A stretch of DNA of 64,000 bases from Eisenbergiella tayi (GCF_001881565.1 NZ_MPDJ01000006.1:276093-340092); one strand, 5' to 3'. Counted from the first letter of the stretch, positions 17,228 through 26,007 are shown. A program made the numbers and translations. The notes: generated from the letters alone by a model not told the origin.

Positions 17228-18113
17228 GCCTGCAGTAATGCAATTAAAAAAAGATATTTCAAAAAGCAGGAAAGATACAGCGGTCCGCCAGACGATGCGG
17301 CGTTTAAGTAAAAATAAATCTGCAATGTTTGGAGCCATTCTGTTTGGAGCCATTGTAATAATCTGTGTGTTTGCACCTGTTTTTGCTCCTTATGGACCTA
17401 ACGATCTGGATTTGACAAGTATTAATTCTTTTCCTACATTGAAGCATCCATTTGGGACCGATGCGCTGGGCAGGGACTGTATGAGCAGACTGATTTACGG
17501 CGGCAGATATTCCCTGGCCATGGGGTTTGCCGGTTCCATAGTGGGAATCGTGGGCGGTACTATCGGCGGCTGCGTAGCCGGGTATTTCAGCGGAAGAACA
17601 GATTCCGTGATCATGAGGCTCTGCGATCTGGTCGCGGCAATACCCGGGCAGCTGCTGTCCATTATTATATCCTGTGCTTTGGGTTCTACTTTTTTTAATA
17701 CCGTGCTTGCGCTGTCGGTAGGTGGAATCCCATTTCAGATACGACTGCTTCGGGCCAATGTATTGCGTGCACGTCAGGAAGAATACATAGAAGCTGCACA
17801 GGCTTATAACTGCGGGCCGATACGTATTATGTTCCGGCATCTTATGCCGAATACCATATCACCTCTGCTTATCAATTTTACTATGGGTATCGGAGGTACG
17901 ATAATGGGAGCTGCCGGCTTGAGCTTCATTGGTTTAGGTGTCCAGCCTCCGACGCCTGAATGGGGTGCAATGCTGTCAGCAGGACGGAATTATATACGTC
18001 AGTATCCTCACTTAATCATTTTCCCCGGATTGGTTATTATGGTTACCGTATTTGCCGTCAATTTATTCGGCGACGGGCTTCGAGATGCCCTTGATCCGAA
18101 GATGAAACATTAA
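17220..18113 (+). CDS. Opp/Dpp-type ABC permease, DppC-like
   Basis: This 297-residue second permease has the OppC N-terminal region (RQTMRRLSKNKSAMFGAILF), HPFGTDALGRDCMSRLIYGGR and the EAA loop EEYIEAAQAYNCGPIRIMFRH. It ends in NLFGDGLRDALDPKMK, the near-invariant DppC tail. Overlap with dppB-like and a 22-bp gap to the ATPase show translational coupling. Confidence 0.93.
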   Translation: MDKPAVMQLKKDISKSRKDTAVRQTMRRLSKNKSAMFGAILFGAIVIICVFAPVFAPYGPNDLDLTSINSFPTLKHPFGTDALGRDCMSRLIYGGRYSLAMGFAGSIVGIVGGTIGGCVAGYFSGRTDSVIMRLCDLVAAIPGQLLSIIISCALGSTFFNTVLALSVGGIPFQIRLLRANVLRARQEEYIEAAQAYNCGPIRIMFRHLMPNTISPLLINFTMGIGGTIMGAAGLSFIGLGVQPPTPEWGAMLSAGRNYIRQYPHLIIFPGLVIMVTVFAVNLFGDGLRDALDPKMKH

Positions 18114-18135
18114 TGTGTCAAAGGGAGGCAGAAAA

Positions 18136-19131
18136 GTGGAAGAAAAGAGTTTTTTATCTGTAAAAAATCTGGCTGTCCAGTATACCTCGGATGATAAAAT
18201 TATTTATGCGGTAAATAATGTTTCATTTGATTTGGAAAAGGGACAGACTTTGGGACTGGTAGGAGAAACCGGTGCTGGAAAAACTACAATTGCAAAAACA
18301 ATTCTTCAGATTTTACCGGATATGTCATCTAAAATATGTGATGGGGAAATTTATCTGGAGGGAACGAATCTTCTGAAATTATCAGAAAAAGAAATGCAGA
18401 AGATACGTGGATCCAAAATATCCATGATTTTTCAGGATCCAATGACTGTTTTGAATCCTACTATCAGGATTGGAGATCAGATTGCGGAAGTTATTTTAAC
18501 GCATAATAAAATTTCTAACGCAGAAGCGCAGAAACGCACAATGGATATGCTGGAGATGGTCGGAATACCTGCTGAACGATATGGTGAATATCCATTTCAG
18601 TTTTCCGGGGGCATGAAACAGCGTGTTATTATAGCGATTGCTCTGGCATGTAATCCGGAGCTGCTGCTGGCTGATGAGCCGACTACCGCATTGGATGTAA
18701 CAGTGCAGGCACAGGTATTGGATATGATAAATCAGCTGAAGGAAAAACTGGGTACTTCTCTGATATTAATAACCCATGATTTGGGTGTTGTAGCTGAAAT
18801 GTGTGACAGAGTCTGCGTCGTTTATGCCGGAGAAATTATAGAAAGCGGTACGCGGGAAGATATTTTCGATCATCCGATGCATCCGTATACAATCGGTTTA
18901 TTTGCAGCCCTGCCGGAGATGTCAAAAGGAGCTAAACGGCTTTATCCGATTGAAGGACTTCCTCCAGATCCATCCGATTTGCCGAAGGGATGCAGTTTTA
19001 AACCCAGATGCCCGTATGCGGCAGAAGAATGCGGATGTGAAAATATTCCGCTGGTGGAAATAACTCCCGGACATTTTTGCTGCTGCAGCAGAATAAAAAA
19101 AGAGGAGGTGCCGTATGAATCCGGTAATTGA
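18136..19131 (+). CDS. Opp/Dpp-type ATP-binding protein, DppD-like
   Basis: This 331-residue ATPase has Walker A GETGAGKTT (near 43-51), Q-loop MIFQDPMTVLNP, signature FSGGMKQRV and Walker B LLLADEPTTALD. The C-terminal oligo_HPY region holds cysteines (CSFKPRCPYAAEEC and HFCCC) like those that bind a [4Fe-4S] cluster in DppD/OppD. I choose GTG 18136, because AAAGGGAGG at 18120-18128 lies 7 bp upstream. An upstream in-frame GTG at 18115 would be ahead of that ribosome site. The 3' end overlaps the partner ATPase by 17 bp. Confidence 0.92.
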   Translation: MEEKSFLSVKNLAVQYTSDDKIIYAVNNVSFDLEKGQTLGLVGETGAGKTTIAKTILQILPDMSSKICDGEIYLEGTNLLKLSEKEMQKIRGSKISMIFQDPMTVLNPTIRIGDQIAEVILTHNKISNAEAQKRTMDMLEMVGIPAERYGEYPFQFSGGMKQRVIIAIALACNPELLLADEPTTALDVTVQAQVLDMINQLKEKLGTSLILITHDLGVVAEMCDRVCVVYAGEIIESGTREDIFDHPMHPYTIGLFAALPEMSKGAKRLYPIEGLPPDPSDLPKGCSFKPRCPYAAEECGCENIPLVEITPGHFCCCSRIKKEEVPYESGN

Positions 19132-20074
19132 AATACAGCACTTAAAAAAGTATTTTTCATCCAATAAAGGTGTGCTGCATGCGGTTGATGATGTTTCTTT
19201 TTCCATTGAAAAAGGAAAAACCATGGGTGTTGTGGGAGAATCAGGCTGCGGAAAATCTACATTGGGACGTACGATTATTCATCTGCAGGAGAGTACGGAT
19301 GGCAAAATCTTCTTGAATGGTGAGGATATCACGTTTTTAAAAGGGAAAAAACTTGCCAAAACACGGGAAAAAATGCAGATTATTTTCCAGGATCCTTATT
19401 CCTCTTTGAATCCCCGTATGATGGTGGAGGATCTGATAAAAGAACCTTTACTGGTGTCCCGAAGATATAAGAGCAAAGCGGAACTGGAAGAACAGGTCAC
19501 TAAACTTATGGATCGTGTGGGTGTGGAAAAACGGCTGAGAAATGCTTATCCGCATGAACTTGACGGAGGGCGGCGTCAAAGGATTGGCATCGCGCGGGCT
19601 TTGGCACTGAATCCGGAATTTATTGTTTGTGATGAGCCTGTTTCCGCACTGGATGTTTCTATCCAGGCTCAGGTATTGAATCTGTTAATGGATCTGCAGG
19701 ATGAGTTCGGTTTAACATTGATGTTTATCACACATAATCTTTCGGTAGTCAGACATATTTCCGATAACATATGTGTCATGTATTTAGGACAGCTGGTGGA
19801 AACTTGTCCGAGTGAGGATTTATTTACGACAACACTGCATCCTTATACCAAAGCGCTTCTGTCCGCAGTCCCTTCGGCGGACATACATAAACCGATGAAC
19901 AGAATCCTTCTGAAGGGAGAGATCACGTCACCAATTAATCCCAAGCCAGGATGCCGGTTTGCATCCCGCTGTCCTTATGCAGAAGAAAAATGTATGAACC
20001 CGCAGTCACTAGAGGAAGTGTTGCCTGGTCATTTCGCATCATGCTGTAAGATACATGAAATAAATACATTATGA
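19115..20074 (+). CDS. Opp/Dpp-type ATP-binding protein, DppF-like
   Basis: This 319-residue partner ATPase has Walker A GESGCGKST, Q-loop IIFQDPYSSLNPRM, Walker B FIVCDEPVSALDVS and the Cys-containing C-terminal segment CRFASRCPYAEEKC. Its ABC signature reads LDGGRRQRI instead of LSGGQ; this moderate drift occurs in DppF proteins. GAGGAGG precedes the ATG. Two esterase-like genes follow after 33 bp without a terminator, so the importer and esterases are probably co-expressed. Confidence 0.92.
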   Translation: MNPVIEIQHLKKYFSSNKGVLHAVDDVSFSIEKGKTMGVVGESGCGKSTLGRTIIHLQESTDGKIFLNGEDITFLKGKKLAKTREKMQIIFQDPYSSLNPRMMVEDLIKEPLLVSRRYKSKAELEEQVTKLMDRVGVEKRLRNAYPHELDGGRRQRIGIARALALNPEFIVCDEPVSALDVSIQAQVLNLLMDLQDEFGLTLMFITHNLSVVRHISDNICVMYLGQLVETCPSEDLFTTTLHPYTKALLSAVPSADIHKPMNRILLKGEITSPINPKPGCRFASRCPYAEEKCMNPQSLEEVLPGHFASCCKIHEINTL

Positions 20075-20107
20075 CCTGGAATCCGCAGAGGGGAGGAGTA
20101 ATTTATA

Positions 20108-21100
20108 GTGAGACATTTATATGCATGCAACGCCGGTCCGCTGGAATTTTGCCAATATCCGTATACGCCTAAAAGGGGACTGCCATATGGTATGGAACCG
20201 CAGACCGTGACCTTGATGGACGATGGGACATTACGGCTGTATGTTTATCAAACCCTCGTTAAAACGATTGAGGTATCGTTTCTGTTGGAGGAAGATGAGA
20301 TACGGCACGTTGTATTGCTTTCGGACGGAGTAGGAAACTGGGATGCAGTAGTTCGGGAGCTGCCGGAAGGACGTTATATCATGCAATGGTATTTTGACGG
20401 CATCTGTAAAATAAACTGTCGTGCTCCACTATGTTATCATAGAGGAAAGATATGCAATTTTGCGGAAATCCCGGAAAAAAATAATGACGATTTTTTACTG
20501 AAAGAGGTTCCCCATGGTACGGTCCGTCAGGAATATCTTTTTTCAGATGTTTATGGAGTATATACGAACTGCTGGATATATACTCCTCCCTCTTATGAAA
20601 AAGAGAAAGAAAGGCAGTATCCGGTACTGTACCTTTTAAGCGGTACGCAGGGAAATGAAACTACTTGGATTTGGAATATGAAGGCAGATCTTCTTCTGGA
20701 CAATCTGGTTCATGAAAACAAATGCCAGGAAATGATAATGGTATGTACTGCAGCCGGAAAATATGAGGACTGCGAGGAAGATGCAAGTACGGAAGCATTC
20801 ATCTGTAAGGATGTCATACCTTTTGTGGAGGCTCATTTTCGTGTGATACCGGATGGCAGAAACCGTGCAGTCGCCGGTTTGGAGGAGGGGTCTTTACTGG
20901 CACAGGAAATCTATTTGCATAATCAGCGGTGTTTCAGCGGTATTGGAGTTTTTGGAGGTACCTTGCAGAAGAAAGTTTATGAGAACGGACATAAGGCGGT
21001 ACTCTGCTTTTGTACGGAAGAAAAAAATGTGCAGATGTGGCGCGGTGCTGTAAGTGATATGATACAGGCACTCTTCAGAAAAGAGGAAAAAGGTGAATGA
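20108..21100 (+). CDS. CE1-like esterase paralogue, nucleophile and His lost (pseudo-esterase)
   Basis: This 330-residue cytoplasmic protein starts at GTG 20108 after GGGGAGG. It shares the NAGP..F.Q N-terminus with the next gene product, then an E-set-like domain, VPHGTV, IYTPPSYE and YPVLYLLSG. The elbow reads GLEEG, with Glu259 (20882-20884) where the paralogue has Ser259. The protein stops before the distal His motif (no GNHSW equivalent), about 50 residues short. It is thus very unlikely to hydrolyse esters, yet its frame is intact and its stop overlaps the next start (ATGA). A binding, scaffold or regulatory role with its active neighbour is my inference. Confidence 0.75.
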   Translation: MRHLYACNAGPLEFCQYPYTPKRGLPYGMEPQTVTLMDDGTLRLYVYQTLVKTIEVSFLLEEDEIRHVVLLSDGVGNWDAVVRELPEGRYIMQWYFDGICKINCRAPLCYHRGKICNFAEIPEKNNDDFLLKEVPHGTVRQEYLFSDVYGVYTNCWIYTPPSYEKEKERQYPVLYLLSGTQGNETTWIWNMKADLLLDNLVHENKCQEMIMVCTAAGKYEDCEEDASTEAFICKDVIPFVEAHFRVIPDGRNRAVAGLEEGSLLAQEIYLHNQRCFSGIGVFGGTLQKKVYENGHKAVLCFCTEEKNVQMWRGAVSDMIQALFRKEEKGE

Positions 21101-22239
21101 AAAATTATTTTAACGGTTATAATGCCGGCCCAATGGACTTTGGCCAACCGGAGCAGCATAAAAAAGATGGAAATTCATCCTCCGCCGTCACATTGCTGGA
21201 AGAAGGAGGTGTTCGTTTCCGTATCTATGAACAGGGAGTCAATTCCGTCAAGGTTCAGTTTGATGATGAAGAAAATGAAGTAAGATATCCCTTGGTAAAA
21301 GACAGGGATGGTTACTGGAGTCTGGAACTATATGATATTCCTGCGGGAATACATATTATCCGGTGGTATTTTGATGGAGAAGAAAAACTGTGTACGACTG
21401 CTCCTGTTATTTTTTATGGAAACGGTGCCCGGAATTATATTGATGTGCCGGATGAAAAAGCAGACTGTTATATTCTTAAGGATGTCCCTCATGGCTCTGT
21501 AAGGAGAGAATATTATTACTCATCTGTTACGGAACAATTCAGGATTTGCTGGGTATATACACCGCCTTTCTACGATGAAAGCCGGAAATCCTATCCGGTA
21601 TTATATGCACTTAACGGTGGGGAAGAGAATGAAACAGCATGGCTTTGGCCTGGCAAAATCAATCTTATACTGGATAATCTGACAGCAGAGAATAAAATAG
21701 AAGATATGCTGGTAGTTATGACGGCAGGGTATGTTTTTGCAAGGGATAAAATAAGAAATAATGCCATTCTGGAAAATTTCTCGGCACTTATGGAACAGGA
21801 TGTCATTCCTTTTATTGAGGATAAATACAGGGTGATTCCGTGTAAAGAATACCGGGCGATTGCTGGAAATTCATTGGGAGCGTCACAGGCACAATGGACG
21901 GCGTTTAATCACCCGGAATTATTTGATTATATCGGCGTATTCAGCGGACGGATATTAGAGGAGCTGCCTGGTCAGAGGGGGCATTATAGCCCGGCAGACT
22001 TTTTTATTGAAGAAAATGCCGACATATTCAATGCACAGCATAAGCTTTTATTTTATGCAAGAGGTACGGAAGAATATGCGCAGCAGCAGGAAAAAGAAAT
22101 GGAAGAACTGAAAAAACGACATATAGAAGCGATTTTTTATTCTTGCGAAGGCAATCATTCCTGGATGGTCAGCCGCCAGGCAATGCTCTATTTTCTGCCT
22201 CTTTTATTCAGAGAGGAATCAGAAAAACAGCAGAGGTAA
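21097..22239 (+). CDS. CE1/IroE-like esterase with E-set domain, nucleophile intact
   Basis: This 380-residue cytoplasmic esterase begins YNAGPMDFGQ, has an E-set/CBM48-like domain (about 25-115) and the VPHGSV junction. The hydrolase domain shows VYTPPFYDES, YPVLYALNGGEENETAW and DNLTAENK. The elbow GNSLG has Ser259 (21871-21873) and GNHSWMVSRQ supplies the likely His. The fold matches CE1 feruloyl/acetyl-type esterases and cytosolic siderophore esterases; the true substrate is unknown. It overlaps its catalytically dead paralogue by 4 bp and is followed 2 bp later by a membrane protein gene. Confidence 0.82.
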   Translation: MKNYFNGYNAGPMDFGQPEQHKKDGNSSSAVTLLEEGGVRFRIYEQGVNSVKVQFDDEENEVRYPLVKDRDGYWSLELYDIPAGIHIIRWYFDGEEKLCTTAPVIFYGNGARNYIDVPDEKADCYILKDVPHGSVRREYYYSSVTEQFRICWVYTPPFYDESRKSYPVLYALNGGEENETAWLWPGKINLILDNLTAENKIEDMLVVMTAGYVFARDKIRNNAILENFSALMEQDVIPFIEDKYRVIPCKEYRAIAGNSLGASQAQWTAFNHPELFDYIGVFSGRILEELPGQRGHYSPADFFIEENADIFNAQHKLLFYARGTEEYAQQQEKEMEELKKRHIEAIFYSCEGNHSWMVSRQAMLYFLPLLFREESEKQQR

Positions 22240-22241
22240 GT

Positions 22242-22868
22242 ATGAGTAAATTTTTACGGAGATTGGAAGAAAATTATAATTCAGCTGCTATGCCGTCTGA
22301 AAGGAAAGTATTTCAGCATAAGGCCTATTACAAGCATTTTGAGGGATATACAGAAAAAAAGGTTACGGATGAAAAAGGAAGAAGCAGGACCATAAGAGTC
22401 TATGAAGGCAAATATTATCAACAAAAGCTGACTCCGGTACAATACGCAGTGCTGCGTATTGTTTATTTCTTATGTATGGCAGCAGGAGTATTCCTTTTCT
22501 GGAAGGGGACGATATTTACAAGGGATAGTAATTATGTACCTTTTATTATTCTTGCAGAATCGGTGACAGGTTTAATGATTTTATGGTCATTTTTTGTCCT
22601 GTTGATTTATCTGATGACACCAAAAAAAATGACAGTGGGGGATTATAATGCAAGCAGTATCTCCTTTTGCAAAGCCCACCGCAATGTGATTATTGGTCTG
22701 CTTGTAATCATTGGTTTTACGGCAGGCTATGATTTGCTGCATATATCCCGTTCCAGTACTGATGATTTAATATGCATCTTACTTTTTCTGTTTTGCGGTA
22801 TAATGTTTTTCGCAGTAAAGTGGCTGGAAGAACATATCGAATATATTATTGTATCGGAAGCTTCGTAG
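22242..22868 (+). CDS. four-span membrane protein of unknown function
   Basis: This 208-residue protein has a charged N-terminal cytoplasmic stretch of about 75 residues and then four hydrophobic segments: AVLRIVYFLCMAAGVFLFW, PFIILAESVTGLMILWSFF, VIIGLLVIIGFTAGYDLL and LICILLFLFCGIMFFAVKW. I do not recognise the family. ATG 22242 follows AGAGG by 5 bp and lies 2 bp after the esterase stop, so it belongs to the Opp/esterase operon. It is the last gene before a new promoter at 22936. Confidence 0.7.
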   Translation: MSKFLRRLEENYNSAAMPSERKVFQHKAYYKHFEGYTEKKVTDEKGRSRTIRVYEGKYYQQKLTPVQYAVLRIVYFLCMAAGVFLFWKGTIFTRDSNYVPFIILAESVTGLMILWSFFVLLIYLMTPKKMTVGDYNASSISFCKAHRNVIIGLLVIIGFTAGYDLLHISRSSTDDLICILLFLFCGIMFFAVKWLEEHIEYIIVSEAS

Positions 22869-22935
22869 GTCGAAATGTCAATGATCGGAACCTAGTAAAT
22901 AACCAACTTTTTATGTGCACCCTATCGAAAGTGTA

Positions 22936-22964
22936 TTGCTTTTCCATATCAAATATTATATGAT
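22936..22964 (+). promoter_or_regulatory. promoter of the secreted repeat protein gene
   Basis: TTGCTT (22936-22941), 17-bp spacer, TATGAT (22959-22964), 57 bp before the start codon. Confidence 0.6.
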
Positions 22965-23021
22965 AAATTTATGTAATTGTCGTTTGCGTGAAGTTTTTTA
23001 CGGATAAGAGGAGGCACAGTT

Positions 23022-24050
23022 ATGAAAAAGTGTGGAATTGCAAAGCTATGTTTGACGCTCTGCCTTATATTAGGGCTTACCATAGTACCCGGAAACCGTC
23101 TTGAAGTACAGGCGGATGAGATCATTGCCACTGTTTACGGAACCATTTTGTCGGGAACGACATCGGAGCTTCTCAGGCTTTCCACGAAGCAGGGAAATAT
23201 GGAGATCAAGCTGGACAGCGGAACAGATACCAGTGCATGCAAGATACTGCTTCCCGGCAAGGAAGTCAGTGTTTCGGTGTCCCGCGGTTCCGACGCGTAT
23301 CTCCATGCGGTTAAGATAACCACGGACAGGCCGACTTCTACGGCTACCCTTGATTCTTCCACAACGGTTACCGTATCAGGAACGATTGGGGATAAGACGA
23401 CGGAAGAGCTTATCTATCTTAAGACGAATCAGGGAGAAATGCAGATTAAGCTGGATCCCACCACAAACTTAAGCGGGACTCCTTTTCTTGTGTTGGGCAA
23501 GACCTATGAGATTACCTGTGCGAGAGGATCGGACGCCTATATGCATGCGGTGACGATTTCCGATAAGGCGGCGGCAACAGGTCAGTTGGGCAACAATTCC
23601 GCTTATATGTCGGTAACAGGAACGGTTAAGGACAGCACGAAGGAAACTCTCCTGTATCTGTCCACCAATGAAGGGGAGATGCAGTTTGTAATTGATAACA
23701 GCGCGGATACAAGCTCCGGAATGGTTCTTACACCCGGAAGAAAGATTACTGTTTATTTTTACCGGGGTACAGATGCTTACCTTCATGCTGCGGGGCTCGT
23801 GGGAGAAAAGGACAGCCCTTCTTCGGTAACACTTGATTCAGCAGTGATTACCGTAACCGGAACCGTAGACGGCAGATCCGACCAGAATATGCTTTATCTG
23901 AATACGCCCCAGGGAGTGATGGAACTGAAACTTGATACGGTGAAGAATCTTAATAATTGTAAGGTTTTAATCAGAGGAAAAAATATTACTGTAAACTGTT
24001 CACGTGGTTCCGATGCCTATCTGCATGTGACGGATATTACAGGGGCTTAA
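23022..24050 (+). CDS. secreted protein with four ~80-residue repeats
   Basis: This 342-residue protein has a Sec signal peptide (cleavage probably after VQA, residue ~31). Four tandem repeats follow and make up the whole mature chain. Each repeat carries VxGT, then LxLxT..G.M...LD, then a G[KR] turn and ends in RG[ST]DAY[LM]H. The alternating hydrophobic pattern suggests a small beta-barrel or beta-sandwich. No anchor, lipobox or catalytic motif is visible, so it is probably released or bound by non-covalent contacts. I do not recognise the domain. GAGGAGGC precedes the ATG, and the gene is monocistronic with its own promoter and terminator. Confidence 0.8.
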   Translation: MKKCGIAKLCLTLCLILGLTIVPGNRLEVQADEIIATVYGTILSGTTSELLRLSTKQGNMEIKLDSGTDTSACKILLPGKEVSVSVSRGSDAYLHAVKITTDRPTSTATLDSSTTVTVSGTIGDKTTEELIYLKTNQGEMQIKLDPTTNLSGTPFLVLGKTYEITCARGSDAYMHAVTISDKAAATGQLGNNSAYMSVTGTVKDSTKETLLYLSTNEGEMQFVIDNSADTSSGMVLTPGRKITVYFYRGTDAYLHAAGLVGEKDSPSSVTLDSAVITVTGTVDGRSDQNMLYLNTPQGVMELKLDTVKNLNNCKVLIRGKNITVNCSRGSDAYLHVTDITGA

Positions 24051-24079
24051 TACGTAGGTTCCCTATTTATAAAAGAGTT

Positions 24080-24110
24080 AACTCCGGCAGGTTTCTGCCG
24101 GAGTTTTTTG
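24080..24110 (+). terminator. Rho-independent terminator
   Basis: The stem ACTCCGGCAG/CTGCCGGAGT with a 4-nt loop and a TTTTTT tail closes the repeat-protein gene. Confidence 0.92.
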
Positions 24111-24228
24111 TCATGAGGCCGGTAACGGACACTTTTGTGCAATAACTGACAGGATTAATATATCATCTGCCTTTAAAATAGATTCATCTTCCTCATTAAC
24201 AGGATTAAAAAAGAAAGGATGAATCTAT

Positions 24229-25335
24229 ATGGAAAAGCAGCAGGTAAGCTATTGGGAACTGGAAGGGACTTATCAGGAAATCGGAAAACAGATGGCGAAG
24301 CAGCCGGAGAAAAATCATATATATATTCCGGATCCGGAGAAGTTCGGCGGAAAAGAAATGGAGGAAGCATTCCAATTATATGACAGGTACTGTCCGGGGA
24401 TTCGGGAAGAACTGGAAGGCTATGCGCAGGAGGCCGGAATAGCAGTACGGGATATTGCTTATACCTGGATGACATATCTGGTGCCGGGCTGTTCCGGTCT
24501 GATCCTCACGGGAAAGAAAACCGATGATGGTCATACAAAAATTGCAAGAAATTATGAATTCACCTTGGAGGATGAGGATCTGAAGCTGTACCGTACCGCG
24601 CCTGCGGGAAAATATGCCCACATTTCCGGCTCTATCGTGGGTTTTGGCAGGACAGAGGGAATCAATGAAAAGGGACTGGCAGTTTCCATGACCTCCTGTG
24701 GTTTCCCTGTGAGCAATTTGCCGGGAATGCGTGCCCCTGTGCTGAAAGGACTGCAGTTCTGGGCGGTTATCAGAAGCCTGCTGGAGAATTGCGGGGATGC
24801 GAAAGAGGCGCTGGAGAAGGTGATGGAGATGCCAATCGCTTATAATATTAATCTGTTTCTGGCGGATTGCAGCGGGACAGGAATTTTGTTTGAGACAATG
24901 AATGGGGAGAAGGCTTATACCAGCATCGAACCGGCGGATGAGAAGCAGTATTTATGCGGAACGAATCATATTGTGATTGAAAAGCTGGTCTCCCGTGAGC
25001 CTGCGGCAATGGAAAATTCAATAGTCAGGAGGGACAGGCTTACAGCTTTTGCCGAAGCGGAGAACCGTATCAGGGAGAGCGGGCTTCGGGAGCTGCTGCT
25101 GAAAAAATATCCGGAGGGAATGACTGCAAATTATTATGCGGAGGGCTTCGGCACAATAAAATCAGTGATTCTTGATACGGCGGAAAAACGTTACAGCATC
25201 TGTTGGCTGGGACAGGAAAAAAATGGCTGGACGGATTATTTTGTCCCGGAAAAAAGAGGGGATTATGCGGAAGAGAAGGATGTGGAAATCGAGAAAGCGG
25301 ATCCTCAGTTTTTTGCGATAAGGCCGCTCATGTAA
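24229..25335 (+). CDS. C45-family autoproteolytic acyltransferase/hydrolase
   Basis: This 368-residue protein resembles acyl-CoA:6-aminopenicillanic-acid-acyltransferase-like Ntn hydrolases (peptidase family C45). An N-terminal pro-segment of ~87 residues ends at VPG|CSG, so Cys88 would become the N-terminal nucleophile after self-cleavage. KIARNYEFTLED matches the RNxD/E-F block and GINEKGLAVSMTSCGFP the conserved core. Substrates are N-acylated amino compounds or small amides; here unknown. There is no signal peptide. GAAAGGATG precedes the start. It is bounded by terminators on both sides. Confidence 0.82.
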   Translation: MEKQQVSYWELEGTYQEIGKQMAKQPEKNHIYIPDPEKFGGKEMEEAFQLYDRYCPGIREELEGYAQEAGIAVRDIAYTWMTYLVPGCSGLILTGKKTDDGHTKIARNYEFTLEDEDLKLYRTAPAGKYAHISGSIVGFGRTEGINEKGLAVSMTSCGFPVSNLPGMRAPVLKGLQFWAVIRSLLENCGDAKEALEKVMEMPIAYNINLFLADCSGTGILFETMNGEKAYTSIEPADEKQYLCGTNHIVIEKLVSREPAAMENSIVRRDRLTAFAEAENRIRESGLRELLLKKYPEGMTANYYAEGFGTIKSVILDTAEKRYSICWLGQEKNGWTDYFVPEKRGDYAEEKDVEIEKADPQFFAIRPLM

Positions 25336-25349
25336 AAATCTTACGAAAA

Positions 25350-25379
25350 AAAAGTCTTGTGTATTCAAGGCTTTTTTTA
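25350..25379 (+). terminator. terminator after the C45 hydrolase gene
   Basis: AGTCTTG and CAAGGCT pair (one G-T) around a short loop, followed by a run of seven Ts. The next promoter's -10 begins 6 bp later, a very compact junction. Confidence 0.75.
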
Positions 25380-25381
25380 TT

Positions 25382-25390
25382 TGCTATAAT
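25382..25390 (+). promoter_or_regulatory. extended -10 promoter
   Basis: TGCTATAAT is a consensus extended -10 element. The -35 position (TATTCA) is poor and overlaps the preceding terminator stem. Confidence 0.55.
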
Positions 25391-25425
25391 ATGGGAGAGA
25401 CTTATGAATAGTGGGAGGATATGAC

Positions 25426-26007
25426 TTGCGTAAATATTATGGAGCCTTGCTGGCAATATTACTGTTATGCTTTTTAGGATTTACCGGATGTCTGGGAAGC
25501 GGAGCATCGGAAGTTATGAGTAATGGGCAGAGCGTTGTAGAAGAAGAGACCGTAATCGATCATACATTCGCGCATCATAGATTTGTGGATAATCTTTTTA
25601 TGACACTTCCTCCTGACTGGACATACAGTACCTATGAAAAGGTGAATGCGGGCGATGAAATGGAAAGCAATGAATGGGGCTTTAAGGTTTATATAGAAGG
25701 GAAAACAGCAGGAGAAATCATTATAGCAGGGGGATATGACAGTGAGGAGCCCACAGGGGAAGAGGGAACGGATTTTATAACCAATACCGGTCTTCTGGGA
25801 AAACGTTATACGCAGGAAGCAGAAGATGAAAATAAGGATGTTTTAATTAAGGAATATATAGCGCTGACGGTGCCGGGGTTTGATTATGCATACTATGCTG
25901 TGGTATGTACGATTTCCAAAGAGCTGTATGAGGAGAATAAGGAAATTCTGGATAGCTTTTTTTTGAATGTCGGAGTAGCTGCCGTTCCCATAGATACACA
26001 ATCATAG
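25426..26007 (+). CDS. putative lipoprotein, TTG start
   Basis: This 193-residue protein has a lipoprotein signal peptide ending GFTGC with Cys22, then a soluble domain. The pattern FVDNLFMTLPPDW...S.YEKVN.GDE near the start is followed by alternating strands. I do not recognise the family. I choose the TTG at 25426, since GGGAGGA at 25413-25419 is an ideal ribosome site 6-7 bp upstream. The in-frame GTG at 25411 lies within that ribosome site. Two methyltransferase genes follow closely. Confidence 0.72.
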   Translation: MRKYYGALLAILLLCFLGFTGCLGSGASEVMSNGQSVVEEETVIDHTFAHHRFVDNLFMTLPPDWTYSTYEKVNAGDEMESNEWGFKVYIEGKTAGEIIIAGGYDSEEPTGEEGTDFITNTGLLGKRYTQEAEDENKDVLIKEYIALTVPGFDYAYYAVVCTISKELYEENKEILDSFFLNVGVAAVPIDTQS

